Below the pieces are notes generated by a model. The model was not told the origin of the DNA, searched no databases, and saw nothing but the letters and a program-made list of their open reading frames with translations. Below are positions 1 to 12,499 of a stretch of DNA of 64,000 nucleotides, piece by piece. The position numbers and the translations under genes were made by a program. Origin of the DNA: Tetradesmus obliquus (lineage: Eukaryota > Chlorophyta > Chlorophyceae > Sphaeropleales > Scenedesmaceae); contig CP126199.1 of the NCBI GenBank assembly GCA_030272155.1, positions 1,364,001 to 1,428,000 of the forward strand. Reading direction: 5' to 3'. Position 1 is the stretch's first letter; each line of letters opens with the position of its first letter.

Positions 1-83
1 AGTGAGCTTTCCTTTCAGTGCCAGATGAACCCAGACGCAGCAAGCATGCTGCGGCAGGCCAGTCTGTGGGTGCCAGAATCACA

Positions 84-129
<46 letters not shown>

Positions 130-1778
130 TTGCTTCACCAGTGCTCACCTTGCCGCTGGCGTTTGCGGGCTGCACATCTGCAAAGCTGTACTCTCCCAGC
201 GCAGCAGCAGCCTGTCTGTGGGTGACCAACTACAATCAAACACGAAGCGTGGTGTGCAGCGCTCACCTTGCCGCTCGCGTTTGCGCGCTGCACGTCTGCA
301 AAGCTGTACACGCCCAGCGCTGCCTGGCGGGTGCCCTTCAGGTGTGCGCAGTACTCCTGCAGGCTGCGCAGACCCAGCTGCTCGCCAGCCTGGCAGCAGC
401 AGCAGCAGCAGTAGCAGCATAGGCAGTTGCAAGGTAGCGGCGGTGTGATAATGGGCGCATGCGGGCATCAACAGGCTCAACAGTCGCCTGGTTTTGCTGC
501 CTCAAGGTGTGGTCATATGAGTAGCACCTGTTCTGCATAGCCGACCTTCCTATGTGTTGCTGCTTCGAGGAGCCGTCCGCCATCACACATTCCAGGGAGC
601 CTAGATGAGCAGCCCAGTGCACACCTGATGGTGTGTACTCCAGACAGCATAAAAAACAGCCACGCACACCAGCAACAGCTGCGTGAAAACTAACCAAAAC
701 AATAGACAGCAGCAGCAGCGCACCCGCTGCAGGTCGTCCAGGTAGTGGATTGCGAAGCCGGGCAGCTGCCTCTGCAGCGCTTGGGCCTCTAAGAAGATGA
801 GCAGGCGGTCAAAGGTGAGCGGGTCGACGTCCACGTGGACTGTCGGCGCGCTGTCTCCGCTGTCGCGCACGGCCTGCAAATCAAGTGCGTCAGCGGGTGT
901 GCGTGGGTACTTCATTAAGCAACATGCCGGCATGGAAACGGCACAAAGTCAAGATGAGCAGCCGGTCGAAGGTGAGCGTGTCGACGACCACGTGCACTGT
1001 TGGTGCTGTGTCTCCGCTGTCGCGCACGGCCTGCAGGGGCAAGGCGGTGAGTGTAAGGGCGGGGCAATGCAGCGTGTTGGTCTGGACACTGGGTGACTTC
1101 ACGCATGCAGATGTGCGGCAATAGGAAGCACTTTCCTTCGGTGAGCTCGGGCGTCGTGGAAAAACCACACGAACAACGTGAACATCTGCTGGCATGAACG
1201 GCGGCACACCCCATTCTTGCGCTATACCTGGCAGCTACACTGTGAGCAGGCATGGCTGTGGGCAGCTGTCCCAAGTGTGACCAGCAGCTGTGCTGCACAG
1301 CAAGCGTGCCGCCAACACTACCCCACACATGCACTGTGCATACATAAACATAACACCTGCTTTTCCCCACCCGCCTCGCCTTGGTGAGAGCAATGCAGGG
1401 CCGCAGCAACTTGCATTGATCACACCTAACCGTACTATGTGCTTTGCAACACCCGCCTCACCTTGGTAAGAGCAATGCAGGGCCGCAGCAGCTTCTTCTT
1501 AACTGGAAACCACTCCCCATCATTGGTGTAGACATGTACCACGTTCGTGGCTGGTGGTGCTGCTGCCCTGCTGACTGCATTCAGCAGCTGCACACCAGCA
1601 GCTGCAGCAGCTACTCTGCTCTGCACAGGAGGGGTCACCTTTGTCACGTGTGCTGCCGCATCATGCTGCTGCTGCTGCTGCTGTAAGGCTGCACTGTTGG
1701 GGTTGGCGTCTGCGACTGACAGCTGCAACAGCTGCTGCTGTGTAGCAGTTACTGCTGCTGAATCTGCTACGTCGCCAG

Positions 1779-1810
<32 letters not shown>

Positions 1811-4198
1811 TGTTGGGACAGTGCTGTCGTCATGTACACAGTAGTGTCCGGTGTCAGCAAGCCCCTGCATCCATTCACAGAGTCAAGGCACCATGTTATT
1901 CGCCTCAGCATACCAGACCCACACAACAAGTTCGCTAAAAACGACACGAAATAAAAGGCTGGGCCACACTACCAGGCAATGCTGCTGCACCCCTTGGTCT
2001 GTTTCACGCTTAATTCCAATCAGAGCCACACCTGAAGCAATGGTACCCCAGTGCCTCCTGCTGCTCCTCAGCGGTGAGTGTGTTGGCGGCTGTTATGCGC
2101 AGCAGCAGCGGCGGCAGCCCTGGTACATCCGCCACCACATACTGCAGGATGATACAAGCAATTGCAGACAGCATGATCAGCCAACCAGTGTTGTACATGG
2201 CAGCTCCAGCACCACATACTGCAGAACATCACAAGCAAATGCAGACAGCGGGCAACAGGATCGGCCATATCCAGTGTCACACCTGAACTGATAACACAGT
2301 GATTGTTGGGAAGACTGGAGAAGCAGCCACTATCAGCCGGAGCAGGCTGTGGCTGCTCTGCATTTGAACATTAGCCTGGTTGATCGATCAGCTGGTAGGC
2401 AGTCAGGAAGTCAGGCAAACGGTTCCGACCTGTCGACTGCACGCAGCGCACCTCATTGACAGCTAACACCCGCCAGCAGCACTGCTTGCAGAAGGCCCGA
2501 GTGAGCGCCACGGCATCCACATGCACTGCCTGCTGCTGCTGCTGCTGCTGGGCGTGCAGCAGCCGCACTTCGCAGTCCAGATCTGTCAGCTCGAAGGGCA
2601 TGTCAACAGCTGCTGCTGCATCTTCCATGTCTTCGTTGCTGTCATCAGCTGCTTCCTGCATGCTTTGTTCTGCCTGCTGCTGCTGCTGTTGCTGTTGCTG
2701 GTCTTCTTCTTCTGAGCTGGCTGCTGCATCATCAGCACCTGCAGCGCTGCTGTCGTGCTGGAACACGCTGCTCAGGCAGTTCAAGCAGAGTGAACAGCAG
2801 AAGGCAGCAGCAATGGCAGTGCTTGGGTGTGGGCAGCAAGAGTTTCCACATCACTCTGTTTGTTTGCGCACTAGAAACAGTCATCAACCTCGGCAGCAGC
2901 TGCCAAGTCTGCGTATGCTGTGTGTGCTGCTGCAAGCAAGCAGTCGCTTCAAGCATGCCAGCAAACATCAGCACCAGAGCTTCCATCGTCAAAACAACAT
3001 CACATATACATTCACCTCAATCCGCTGCGCACCTGAACTTGTAGACCTCGCCAGCACACAGCCGCAGGTTGGCCTGCTGCACCTCATCCAGCTGGATGCT
3101 GCCAGGTGCCACGTCAGCGCAGGCCCTGCAGCACCAACACAGCATATCAGCAGACATGGCAGCAGGAATGAGATTGTGTATCAGATGCAGCAGAGTGCTG
3201 GATGCTGCCAGGTGCCACGTCAGCGCAGGCCCTGCAATATATACACAACAGCACATGCAGCATGTATGGAACGGCAGTTGCAGCACACACAAGGCATCCG
3301 TCAGCAGCCACACAGCTGCGGCTTGTTTGCAGCACAGCAGCAGTGCGATACAGTAGCATATGTTAACAGTTTCATGTGTAACAATGGCGTGACACTTTAC
3401 TTGCGCTGACTGGCGAGCCTGCTGAGCTGCTTGGTTGCTTTTGCAACGCCTGTTGATGCCTAGCTGACAACCTTAGCAGCGTTGCATGCACTGTTACTGC
3501 ACGCTTCACAGGGACAGGTAGTGGGATGACTGCATGTCGGTGTGCACCCGCACTGTTTGCCAGGTCAGCAGCGAAGTTGCAGCTGCTTTTGCAACCACAT
3601 GTGCCACAGCAGTGCCACTCACCGTGCATGCAGCACGCAGTCTGAGCCACTAGCAAGCTGCAGGAACAGCGCACCGCTGCCAGCAGCGCTGCTGCCGCTG
3701 CTCTGCTGCTCCTGGGCCTGCGGCTCCGCTGCTGCACCGTCATGCAGCAGCTGCTGGAGGCTGCTTGGATGCAGCTGCAAGTGTGAAGGCAGCAGGTTTG
3801 TTAAGTCAAAACAAGAATGATAGCGATATGGGTGGTGGTTTAACCACATTATTGTCTCACAATATGTGTGACAGCAGTGTCTTTCCTGTCATGCAGTCAG
3901 CCATGCTCCATAGCAGGATCCTAGGAAGACATGTGACCGCATAAGCAGCACTGGACCAGCTGTGTCAAAGCAGACTTACATAAGCTGGGAGGCCTCTGCC
4001 TGCTGCTGCAGAGTCTCTGTGCAGCACCTTCAGAGGCAGCTCGACGCCGCTTTTGAAAAGCTGCGGCAAGCAGCACAAAGATCAGCTGTGCGTTGCTGTA
4101 ATTGTTGCTGTGTGAGCAGCTAGAGACGTCACACGCAGCACCTGCTTCTTGACTGCTCCTTGCAAGCTGAGTGGCCCCTTTTTCTTGTGCTTGGGCAT
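1..4198 (-). CDS. Conserved CDC48_N/BTB-like-fold protein, 5' nine exons (3' end outside window)
   Basis: Start ATG at 4198-4196 opens a Lys-rich N-terminus (MPKHKKKGPLS). Exons that keep frame: 4142-4198, 3980-4060, 3623-3774, 3033-3125, 2452-2767, 2032-2141, 1462-1864, 724-873 and 267-389, about 495 codons, continuing past position 1. Exon 4 (APGSIQLDEVQQANLRL) resembles the N-terminal double-psi-barrel region of CDC48-type proteins. Exon 6 carries PGLPPLLLRITAANTL and GYHCFR. Exons 7 and 8 (VHVYTNDGEWFPVKKKLLRP, then VDVDPLTFDRLLIFLEA) look like the two halves of a BTB/T1-like fold. Low-complexity Gln/Asp/Glu and Gln/Ala inserts sit in exons 5 and 7. I recognise a conserved eukaryotic family but cannot name its function; ankyrin repeats may follow outside the window. 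Five introns hold duplicated exon-boundary fragments. Exon 3 is the least certain. Confidence 0.72.
83..132. repeat. (GCTT)n tetranucleotide microsatellite
   Basis: About eleven GCTT/CTTG units with one T substitution near the end. It lies in the intron downstream (on the minus strand) of the ninth exon of the CDC48_N/BTB-like gene, just beyond the echo copy of that exon. Confidence 0.9.
143..205 (-). repeat. Echo of exon 9 3' end and donor (CDC48_N/BTB-like gene)
   Basis: The segment starting with the donor complement GCTCACCTTGCCGCT at 143 repeats the true exon end at 261, an offset of 118 bp, with scattered substitutions. The GTGAGC donor is intact. Homology fades after about 60 bp, so only the 3' half of the exon is copied, placed downstream of the real exon. 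Confidence 0.8.
953..1034 (-). repeat. Echo of exon 8 5' end and acceptor (CDC48_N/BTB-like gene)
   Basis: Repeats 796-877 at an offset of about 157 bp. It encodes the same AVRDSGD(T/S)APTVHV stretch with substitutions and keeps a CTGCAG acceptor. The copy lies upstream of the true exon on the minus strand and stops after the RLLI codons, so it is a partial exon. Confidence 0.82.
1374..1412 (-). repeat. Echo of exon 7 3' end (GC donor)
   Basis: The codons for LRPCIALTK plus the following intron bases are repeated downstream of the exon ending at 1462, about 80 bp away. In the copy the donor reads GCGAGG instead of GTGAGG, so it could only act as a GC-AG donor. Confidence 0.75.
2205..2262 (-). 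repeat. Echo of exon 6 acceptor region
   Basis: CACCACATACTGCAG at about 2132 recurs at about 2210, followed by a further similar block (ACAAGCAA, GCAGACAGC). The roughly 79 bp duplication covers the acceptor, the first few exon bases and upstream intron. The acceptor CTGCAG is retained. Confidence 0.7.
3193..3236 (-). repeat. Echo of exon 4 5' end and acceptor
   Basis: CTGGATGCTGCCAGGTGCCA and the following bases at about 3090 are repeated about 106 bp away, ending in an intact TTGCAG acceptor on the minus strand. The copy would encode the ACADVAPGSIQ start of exon 4 and then diverges. Confidence 0.8.
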
Positions 4199-4572
4199 CG
4201 CGTACTGCTGGGCTGTCTTGTGTAGCAGCAGCAGCAAGGGCTGCTCAGTTCAGTTTGTATGCGCTGTTGCTGCTCAGTCACTAAACGTGGTGAAAGTACT
4301 ATTAAAGATAACTAGGAGCGATCTGAGGCTAGTCCGTGCGATTGCGCTTGTGGCACCTGACGAGTGACCCCTCTCGGCACCACTACAACCCTGCCAGCCA
4401 CACCCCCTCATGGCGTGCCAGTGACGATTACTGGGTACGAAGCGCTGGTTGTTTCAGTGCTTTTCAACTTTGTTTCCAGCTCGTCATTCCTCTTTCAGAT
4501 ATTTCATGCTGCTGCCCGATTGAAGTTCGGTATACACCTTTGAACCGGAACGATTTTGTTTAGGTAGCAACC

Positions 4573-7500
4573 ATGCAGCTGCGTTGTGGCCAGCAGCAGC
4601 AGCAGGGCCTGCGGGACGTGCGCACAAGGGCTGCCGCAAGTGCCCTCATTCGCACTCCTCTGCCGAACAATGCGCGTCCTCTCAAGCCTAGGTATGTATG
4701 ATTATGATAATATCTGATAGCTGGCGCTTCCTGCTTTTGCTTCGTCAGGTGCTAGAGCAAGTGGCTCTCCACCTCAGCATGCAACCAATTCGCGTGCCTG
4801 CAGCTGCTCCTGTGCTTTCCTCACATGCTCACTGCATAAAGTATCATCTTATGCAACGGCTGGATGAGCAGCACGGGCATGGCTGTCTGCTGCTGCCAGC
4901 ACTGGCGGCACAGCGCTGCACGCCACACAGCCTGCACCGTGCCATGCACCACTTACCTGTGCTGCTTCCCCTGGTCTTGCGCTGTTTGCTTGCACTTGCT
5001 GCTTGCAGGACACAGCAGGACCGCCGCAGCTTGGAGCAGCTGGAGTCAGAGAAGCAGATGTGCAACCTGATCAGCAAATACACGCCGGAGTACGTGCGCA
5101 GCAGGGCTCTGGAGACGCCCGCCGATGCTTTTGCTGTCATGGTGAGAGCAGTCTTGCGGCATGCAGCAGCAGCAGCAGCAGCGGCAGCAGCTTGCTCAGC
5201 TGCAGCTTCAATCAACGCTTTTAGTTGGAAGCCTGGGCTAGCCGATTCAAGTGCCCTGAGGGCAGCCTGACCACATTTGTGGTTCGGTGTCTGTAGCAGT
5301 GTTGGATGCATCAGCACACTCTGCTACAGGCACGACTGCTGCCCTGGCGTGCTGCGGGAGTCGGCTGGTCTAGTTGTCGGAATGGCATGCCACGAGACTA
5401 CTGATACAGACCAGGGCTAGTATGTGCTGCGCCATGATGCACACTGATCACTGCAGCCCCAGACATGCACCGTGCTCAAGTGAAGGACGAAATGAGTAGC
5501 ACCCCCAGCAACAGCAAGCAGTCAAACTGTACCACTGCATTCAGCTCAGTTCACTCGGCTCCTGACCAGCCTGCCGACCCTGTTGCATCATTTCACACAT
5601 CTAACATCCTCTCCACCGCTTGCACTCACATCATGCATGCACATGTTCCTGCAGGCCCGCGTCGCACACATCGTGACAGGGCTTGGCACCTACTTCGGCT
5701 GCCTGGCGTTTGACCGTTTGACCGGCACCGAGGACAACATCGAGACAGTGCGGCGCCGTGCGCAGCAGCTGCGCGAGACGCTGACAGAGCTGGGCCCCTC
5801 TTTCATCAAGGCAGGGCAGGTGCTGGCCAACAGGCCTGACATCGTGCGCGAGGACTACATGAACGAGCTGTGTATCCTGCAGGTGCGGCTGCTTTGACCT
5901 GTTTGACCGGTTTGACTGGTTCAAAGACCAATCAGCTGTCTTTCTGAGGCCTTGTCTTAGTGGTGGAGTGAACATTGCAAGGCTAACTGCTGGGCAGTAG
6001 TCCTGCAAAGCAGCCAAAGGACGCGCGAAGTTGATGCTGCTGCTTGTTGGTCCAGCATCTGGCCCCATACTTCAATCCCCGCGCGCCCACACTCGACTTC
6101 ATAATGTGCCGCTGTGTGCCTGCAGGACGACGTGCCCCCCTTCCCTGATGAGGAGGCCTTTGCCATCATCCAGGAGCAGCTGGGCCGGCCGCTGGAGGCA
6201 GTCTTCTCCAGCATCAGCGAGCAGCCGGTGGCAGCAGCATCGCTGGGGCAGGTGCGTTGCGTGATACGCAGCATGCAAGGCTGCATAGCAGCAGCGGCGG
6301 CGGCAGCAGCAGCAGCAGCAGCAGCAGCATGCTGAGCAGGGTCCTGCTGGTGGCAGGTGCTGGCGACTGAGTAGATTGGACCGCACATACCAACTGCCAG
6401 GGTGTCAGCGAAGCTGCTTGCACCCACCGTCATGCGAGCTCTCTGTTGATGTACAACCGCCCCCTGTTTTATCACAACTCAACTTTTGCAGGTGTACAAG
6501 GCCGTGCTGCGCGACAGCGGCGAGGAGGTGGCTGTGAAAGTGCAGCGCCCCGGCATTGAGCCGCTCATCCTGCGTGACTTGTACGTGTTCCGCGCACTGG
6601 GCAGCCTGTTCAACGCGTTCTCGCAGCAGCGGCTGGGCTGCAACGCGGAGCTGGTGGTTGATGAGTTTGGGGAGAAGCTGCTGGAGGAGCTGGACTACAT
6701 GCAGGTGGGCGGTTTAGCGGTTTTGAGGTGTTTGTGACTTCAGGTTTTGTTGGTGGTTGTGGGCAACTGCGGAGCTGGTGGTTGATGAGTTTTGGGGAAG
6801 CTGCTGGAGGAGCTGGACTACATGCAGGTGGGCGGTTTAGCGTTTTCCAGGGGTTTTGTGACTTGAGGTTTTGTTGATGGTTGTGGGCAGATGCAGAGCT
6901 GGTGGTTGATGAGCTTGGGGAGAAGCTGCTGGAGGAGCTGGGCTATTAGCAGGTGGGCGGCGGTTGCCAATACTGATTTGGTCGAAGGATCTCTGGTTTG
7001 GTATCAGTTTGTCGTCTGTGTGTGTGCTAGTTTGTGTTGAATCTGTGTTCTGTGGTTTGCAGGCAATCGTTGTGTTGAGGATGGGGGAGTGAAGCAGTGG
7101 ATTGAAGCTGTGCACTGCCGTGCAGGCTTGCACTGTTGTGTGCTGCCGTTCCTTGCCCTGCTCCTCGCAAGATCTCCCAGCTGAGCATGACCTAAGCTGT
7201 GTTGGGCGCGTCGCTGTTGTGACTTGCAGGAGGCGCGCAACATCGAGGAGTTTGGGCGCAACTTTGCAAGCGACCCTACTGTGAAGATTCCCTGGGTGCG
7301 TCGCGACCTGTGCGGCAGCAAGGTTGTGGTCATGGAGTGGATCGAGGGCATCCGCTGCACAGACATCCCCGGCATCCGCAACAGCGGCATCGACGTCGAC
7401 GAGTTCATTCGGTGAGCCTTCTTGCTGCGCAGCTGCTGGTCACAGCCATCTGCTGCGAGTGCTGCTCACCTGCCAGCTGTGCAGCGCTTACGCCTGTGAT

Positions 7501-9535
7501 TTCCTGAGGTGCTGTTCACGCATGCACAGGCATACCAGACGTCCTAACACATGTGCCCTGATGTGCCTGCTGTTTTCTTTTTGATCCTGCAGCGTGGGCG
7601 TGGTGTCTGGCCTGCGCCAGCTGCTGGAGTTCGGCCTCTTCCACGGCGACCCGCACCCCGGCAACATCTTCTGCCTGCGTGACGGCCGAATCGCGTACGT
7701 GGACTTTGGCAATGTGGCGCAGCTCAGCAACAGCAACAAGCAGGTGCGTCACTGCAGAATGGCATGGCTCTGGCACTTTCGGGTGTGCAACTGTTCTGCC
7801 TTGCATCAAGCAATTGTGTGCGGCAGACAAAGTTTGCCCAAGTCTGTGGCAGAAAGCAGCCGAACTGCTCGAAAATATCAGCCAGGTTTTCTATCCTCTG
7901 GTTCTTCAAGGGTGCTGCATGGCTGCTGTGCGTGTTGCTGCAGGTGCTAATCGATGCTGTGGTGCACGCTGTGAACGAGGACTATGAAGAGATGGCCGGC
8001 GACTTTATTAAGCTGGGCTTCCTGTCACCCGGTGAGTCAATACGCTAAGCACAAGCACTGCTGCTACTGCTACTGCTGCTGCTGCTGCCTGCTGCTGTCG
8101 CATGCTGTCACCATACAAACTTTGTCAGCTCGCAGTGCTCATGCACACTACAAAGTCACCTTGTCTGAATAGTGATGCAGGTGACATATGCTGTACAGAT
8201 GCATGTGGGTGCAATCTGTGCAGCTGGCTGTGCATATTTCGCGCACGCTGCCACTGATGCACCTCCATGCTGCCGAACCTGCTGCATGCTGCTGAACCGC
8301 AGGCACTGACATCACACCCATCGTGCCTGCGCTGGAGAAGATCTGGCGGGACAGCAAGGGCCAGCAGCTGGCAGACTTTAACTTCAGGACCGTGACCAGC
8401 AAGTTCAACGAGCTCGTGTACCAGTACCCCATCAGGTGCGGCGTGTGCCGTCCGTTGTGTTTACGGCGTGCGTGCATGGAGGCATGGTGTGTATGGCGTG
8501 CAGCTGCTGGCAAAGGCGGCAGGTGTAGGCACACTGTAGGTGTGCGTGCGTGCGTGTGGCTCAGGTGCCTAGTTTCATTGCGTGCTTTGTGTCTTACGTA
8601 CCCATCAGCGCCGGGTTTGTGGTGTGCAGTGGTATGCCACAGCTGGGTTCAGGTCAAAGAATCGCTTTCTGCTTTGTGCTGCGCTGCTTGGTGCTTGCAG
8701 GATCCCTGAGCGCTACAGCCTGGTCATCCGCAGCCTGCTGACGCAGGAGGGCATCTGCATGACGCTCGAGCCAGAGTTCCACTTCCTGGAGGTGGCCTAC
8801 CCCTATGTGGCAAGGTGCGTGTATCAAGCATGCATACATGCAGATGATGCGCCGGCATGCGCTATACCCGCGTCACGAGGCCGCCAGCAACAATGAGCGC
8901 TACGTGGCGCTGCAGCATGCATGTTAATGACTGCATCTACACCTGCTGCACTCGCATCATCATGACATGCTGCTGTGCCTTACACACCTGCACAATGCCA
9001 CTTAAAGCTACTACACGAAAACTATTTTTCATCACACTGTGCCTGCCTCGTGTCCTGCAGGCGCCTGCTGACTGATGAGGACCCCGCGCTGCGCGAGCGG
9101 CTGATCCAGGTGCTGTTCCAGGGCGGCAAGTTCCAGTGGGCACGCCTCACCAACCTCATCCAGCTGGCCCGCGAGGGCGGCTCGGGCATTGCTGCCAGCG
9201 CAGCAGCCAGCGCTGCCGCTAGCCGATCGGCCTCACCTACCAACAGCTCTTCTTCCAGCACGGGGTTAGTACGTGCGCCGAAGGCGGGGCTGGATCTGTC
9301 GGATACGGTGCGGGACGCGGCGCGGCTGCTGCTGCTGGATGAGAAGCTGCGGCGGCAGGTGCTGATGGCACTGACAGAGGATAACCAGCTGCATGTGGAG
9401 GAGGTGCGGCAGGTGCTGTCGCTGCTGCAGGACGATGTGAGTCCGGGGCGGCTGGCGACGCAGGTGGTGCGGGACCTGCCCAGCATCGGGCGGCAGGTGA
9501 TGCTCAGCTGGGCTGACAAGGTGCTTGTCTCGTAG
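4573..9535 (+). CDS. ABC1K1: ABC1-type atypical kinase, ABC1K1/PGR6-like, plastid
   Basis: Eleven exons keep frame and give 653 aa: 4573-4691, 5009-5141, 5655-5882, 6126-6251, 6492-6704, 7230-7411, 7593-7743, 7944-8031, 8303-8435, 8701-8814 and 9061-9535. UbiB/ABC1 motifs are all present: the KxGQ motif (FIKAGQVLANRPD, about residues 135-147), the Ala-rich nucleotide loop (AAASLGQV), the VAVK lysine (about 218), catalytic HGDPHPGN (about 352) and DFG (about 376). Blocks such as GIRCTD, FGLFHGDPHPGNIF and LVIRSLLTQEGIC match plant ABC1K1 (PGR6), a plastoglobule kinase linked to plastoquinone and prenyl-lipid homeostasis. The N-terminal roughly 40 residues, rich in Arg, Ala and Gln with few acids, fit a plastid transit peptide. 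Intron 5 holds two decayed copies of the exon 5 end. Family assignment is firm; the paralogue assignment is strong by motif. Confidence 0.95.
6766..6957 (+). repeat. Two tandem echoes of ABC1K1 exon 5 3' end and donor
   Basis: The 3' end of exon 5 (coding GCNAELVVDEFGEKLLEELDY) and its donor recur at about 6766-6830 and 6890-6955, period about 122 bp. Copy 1 is frameshifted (TTTTGGGGAAG). Copy 2 has TAT-TAG in place of the final Tyr-Met codons. Both keep the GCAG|GTGGGC donor. Confidence 0.88.
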
Positions 9536-12499
9536 AGGGTGTGTTGCGGCTGCTTTTGTTGATGGCTGCTGGGCTCGGGCTTTTGGGCGTGTTGTCCCTG
9601 GGGTGGTGGGTTGAGAGCCAGTGACGTGCTGCGGCGGAATGGTGCTTGCAGCGGCGCGCTGAGGGACATGGTGCTTTTACGAGCGCCCGGCTGTGTCTGA
9701 GGGCTCGCAGTCCATTGCCTCGGCAGTGGGAGCTCGCTGGGCAGTTTTGTGCTGGGATGGCTGCGTGCAGTACAGTGCAGTGCGTGTGGTGTGCTGTGCT
9801 TGCGACTTGGCAGGTCTGTCTGACTGGCGCGTCTGTGACAGGCTGGCAGCTGAACATTGCTGTCAGCAGCTGGGGCTTGTTTGTACTGAGAGTGCAGAGC
9901 GGCCTGGCACTGCGAATGAAACCAGCCAGGCACCAGGGAGGCTGACAGCGTGCTTGGTGTAAGGGCGGCCACATGCTCAACCGAGTCGGGTTGGGTCTGG
10001 CTGGGTGTGTGCAGTGTAGGGACCGAATGGAGTGCAGTGCTAGGCTCAATGCAACTGGCGAAAGGGGAGAGGATGCTGCTGCTGGCGTGCCAAGCTGGGA
10101 AGTATTAGCGTAATATGCTTGTGTACGGCTGGCAGCAGCAGCGAGCAGTGCTGGGGGCCTGAGCCTATATCGAGTGCTGCGAGAGGCTTCCAGAACACGT
10201 TTTGTCAACTTGTTAGCACACATTGTACATTTGTTGTTATATGACGGTGCGGAAGTTTTGTTTGCCTGAACTCAACAAGGTGTTGATGTTGGTACGGAGC
10301 AGGGCAGGGCTGTGGGGCTAAAAGCTCTGGATGGTGCCGCGTCACGCAGGGCTGTGCAGCTTTGGCGGCTGTGAGCTACATCTGGCAGAATGAGCCTGTT
10401 CATGCTCATTCGCCTGTTAAAGGTGCTTGTTGGTGCCTGCAGGTGGGTAGTAAGCACAGGCACAGCTGGCTAACGTACACACCACTTGTCGGCTCTGCAG
10501 CTGGACTGCAGTACAGCCGTGGTGGTTCTGTCATATAGTTTGTTTGTTGAGTGGCCTTCTTTGTACTAGTAGTGTCGCTGCACGCTGACGAGCCACATGC
10601 GCGCTGCCTTCTAGCGCGCGGGTGGCAACATACAGGTGCCAGTTTCGTCCACTGGGCAGTGCTTGCTCAGTGAGCGATGCCTGACCCTGCCTATTCATCA
10701 GGCTCTCCTTTTGTGTTTGATGTCGTCTGTTGGTCAGTGGGGTTTGATGGTCAGGTGGTGGTGTACGCCGTGTACATGCATAGGGTTCCAGTGATTGCGT
10801 AGTTGCTGGGGCAGCGAGTGCTGCAGCCCGTGGGGTGTGCAGTTTGTGGAAAGACTGTTCGGCTGCCGTGTCGTTGGCAGCGTGATGTGGATATAGAACT
10901 GCTGGTGCCATAGTCCTGCTCAGATGCAAGGGCTGGCTTACCAGATGACGACAATTACAGACTGATGCGCAATGCGTAGTGCTGGCCTGTCGCATACATA
11001 TGGGACAGGCTGCCAACTCTATTATGTCTGTCAGGACGAAGCTTGAGTGTTGTCTTGGCGTGTTCATGTTGGAGCCACACGTGTGGCACTGCTGCTGGTG
11101 CTGGTGCACTGGGTGGCAACTGGCTGCAGGCTGCTCTAGAGGCATATGCCTGATCATCAGTGATGCTGTGTAGAAGTCAGCAGCTGGTGTGGAGCACTCC
11201 TGGTGTCCTGTGCAGCAGAAGGCGCTGTGTTGTGCACCTGAGGGATGAAATGCACTGGTGCATTGCAGGACAGGCGAGCAACTGCTGGCTCGCATGTATG
11301 CGGCAGCTGGATGGCTGCGGCTGGTGCATCACAGTAGGACTCCCAGCAATACGATGCACGGGGTCCAGGCTTGATGCTCTGGTGTGCACTCAGCAGCATC
11401 AACAACTGCGGTTTGCTCAGGAGGAGTGCGTGTGCTTTTAGGCATGCTGATTTGATTGCTGTCTCGGCATCCCATCGCTGTGGCGCTGTGATTGGCTGAT
11501 GTGATGGACAGTCGCTTTGGAACAAGCGGTCCACTGCTCCACCAGCCTTCTTGCTGGCGTCGTCAGCAGGCTTTGGGAGTCCATGCTTGGGGCACACCAC
11601 TGACAGATACTGCCTGTGTTGTGATGTCGCCATACATGACCAGCGTCCTTTGGATCCTGGCTTTGTCTGGAATTCGTCATTTTTACATGGTTCAATCAAG
11701 CTCCTGCCTGGGTGAGTGTCGAATGGGTCATCCCTTTGTCAGTGTAATGCTGAATTACCTTACTCAGTTACTCTGATTTACTGCTGTCTGTTGCCCTTTC
11801 GAACCAAACATCTAATGAATGCCGTCCTGATGTGCAGCAGCAGCTTGCAGGTTTGCATGCTTCATCTGCCTCCTTGGAAGATCCCCGCAGGTCACATCAT
11901 TCAGCAGTGGTGCTAGTACATGTGCCCGAAGGCATGGATACGTCAGACGTGCCGTGCTGTCACGTGCTGTGATGCCCCAGCAGCACTGCAGGCAGTCACC
12001 GCCTGGCAGCACAGCTGGCAGCACTGTAGCACTGTGCTGTACACCGGATAGGTCTAGTCACCTGCAGCTGCAGCCACCGTGTGCACGTGGCACCCGCAAC
12101 AGCTGGAAGTGAGCACAAGCTGTTGCATGAACTTGCACAACGCACGTCAGCTGATCCAAGACTGGATGCAGCAGTGCGCGATGCTCCTGGCGATCTCACA
12201 TGTGCATACCTCTGTGCTCGGCTGGCAGATCAAGTTGTCAGAAGAAACAGCCAGTTGGAATACATAGCGTTGTCGACGTTGGCTTGCATTCTCCTCTGCT
12301 CTGCCACGTCTCCTGCTCGCTGTGACCTCCTGACCTGACACACTGTCACTGGTCACCTCGCGTGGGTACGACTCTCATCCTGGACACTAGTGCCACCCAA
12401 TTCAATGAATGAACCCGACAGGTGCTGATGCAGCAAAGTCCTTAGACGAACCGGCTCTGTCTCGTTACCAGTTCTTCGCCTGTTGCATACTTCAGCAAA
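9536..12499. other. 3' UTR of ABC1K1 and intergenic DNA; no gene recognised
   Basis: About 3 kb with no exon chain, domain or RNA gene I can support. A TGTAA at 9958-9962, 423 bases past the ABC1K1 stop, is a plausible chlorophyte poly(A) signal. The remainder is TG-rich with short overlapping open frames and is presumably the SnRK2 upstream region at its right end. Confidence 0.6.

Noticed and set aside
83-132. Possible CRISPR-like or satellite array
   Set aside because: It is a simple (GCTT)n microsatellite without spacers.
9022-9972. Minus-strand open frame of 316 codons
   Set aside because: It is antisense to the last ABC1K1 exon; its Ser/Arg/Pro-rich text is the reverse of GC-rich coding sequence.
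12081-12338. Plus-strand frame of 85 codons before SnRK2
   Set aside because: Its composition is plausible, but there is no family match, no splice partner, and it lies in the SnRK2 upstream region.
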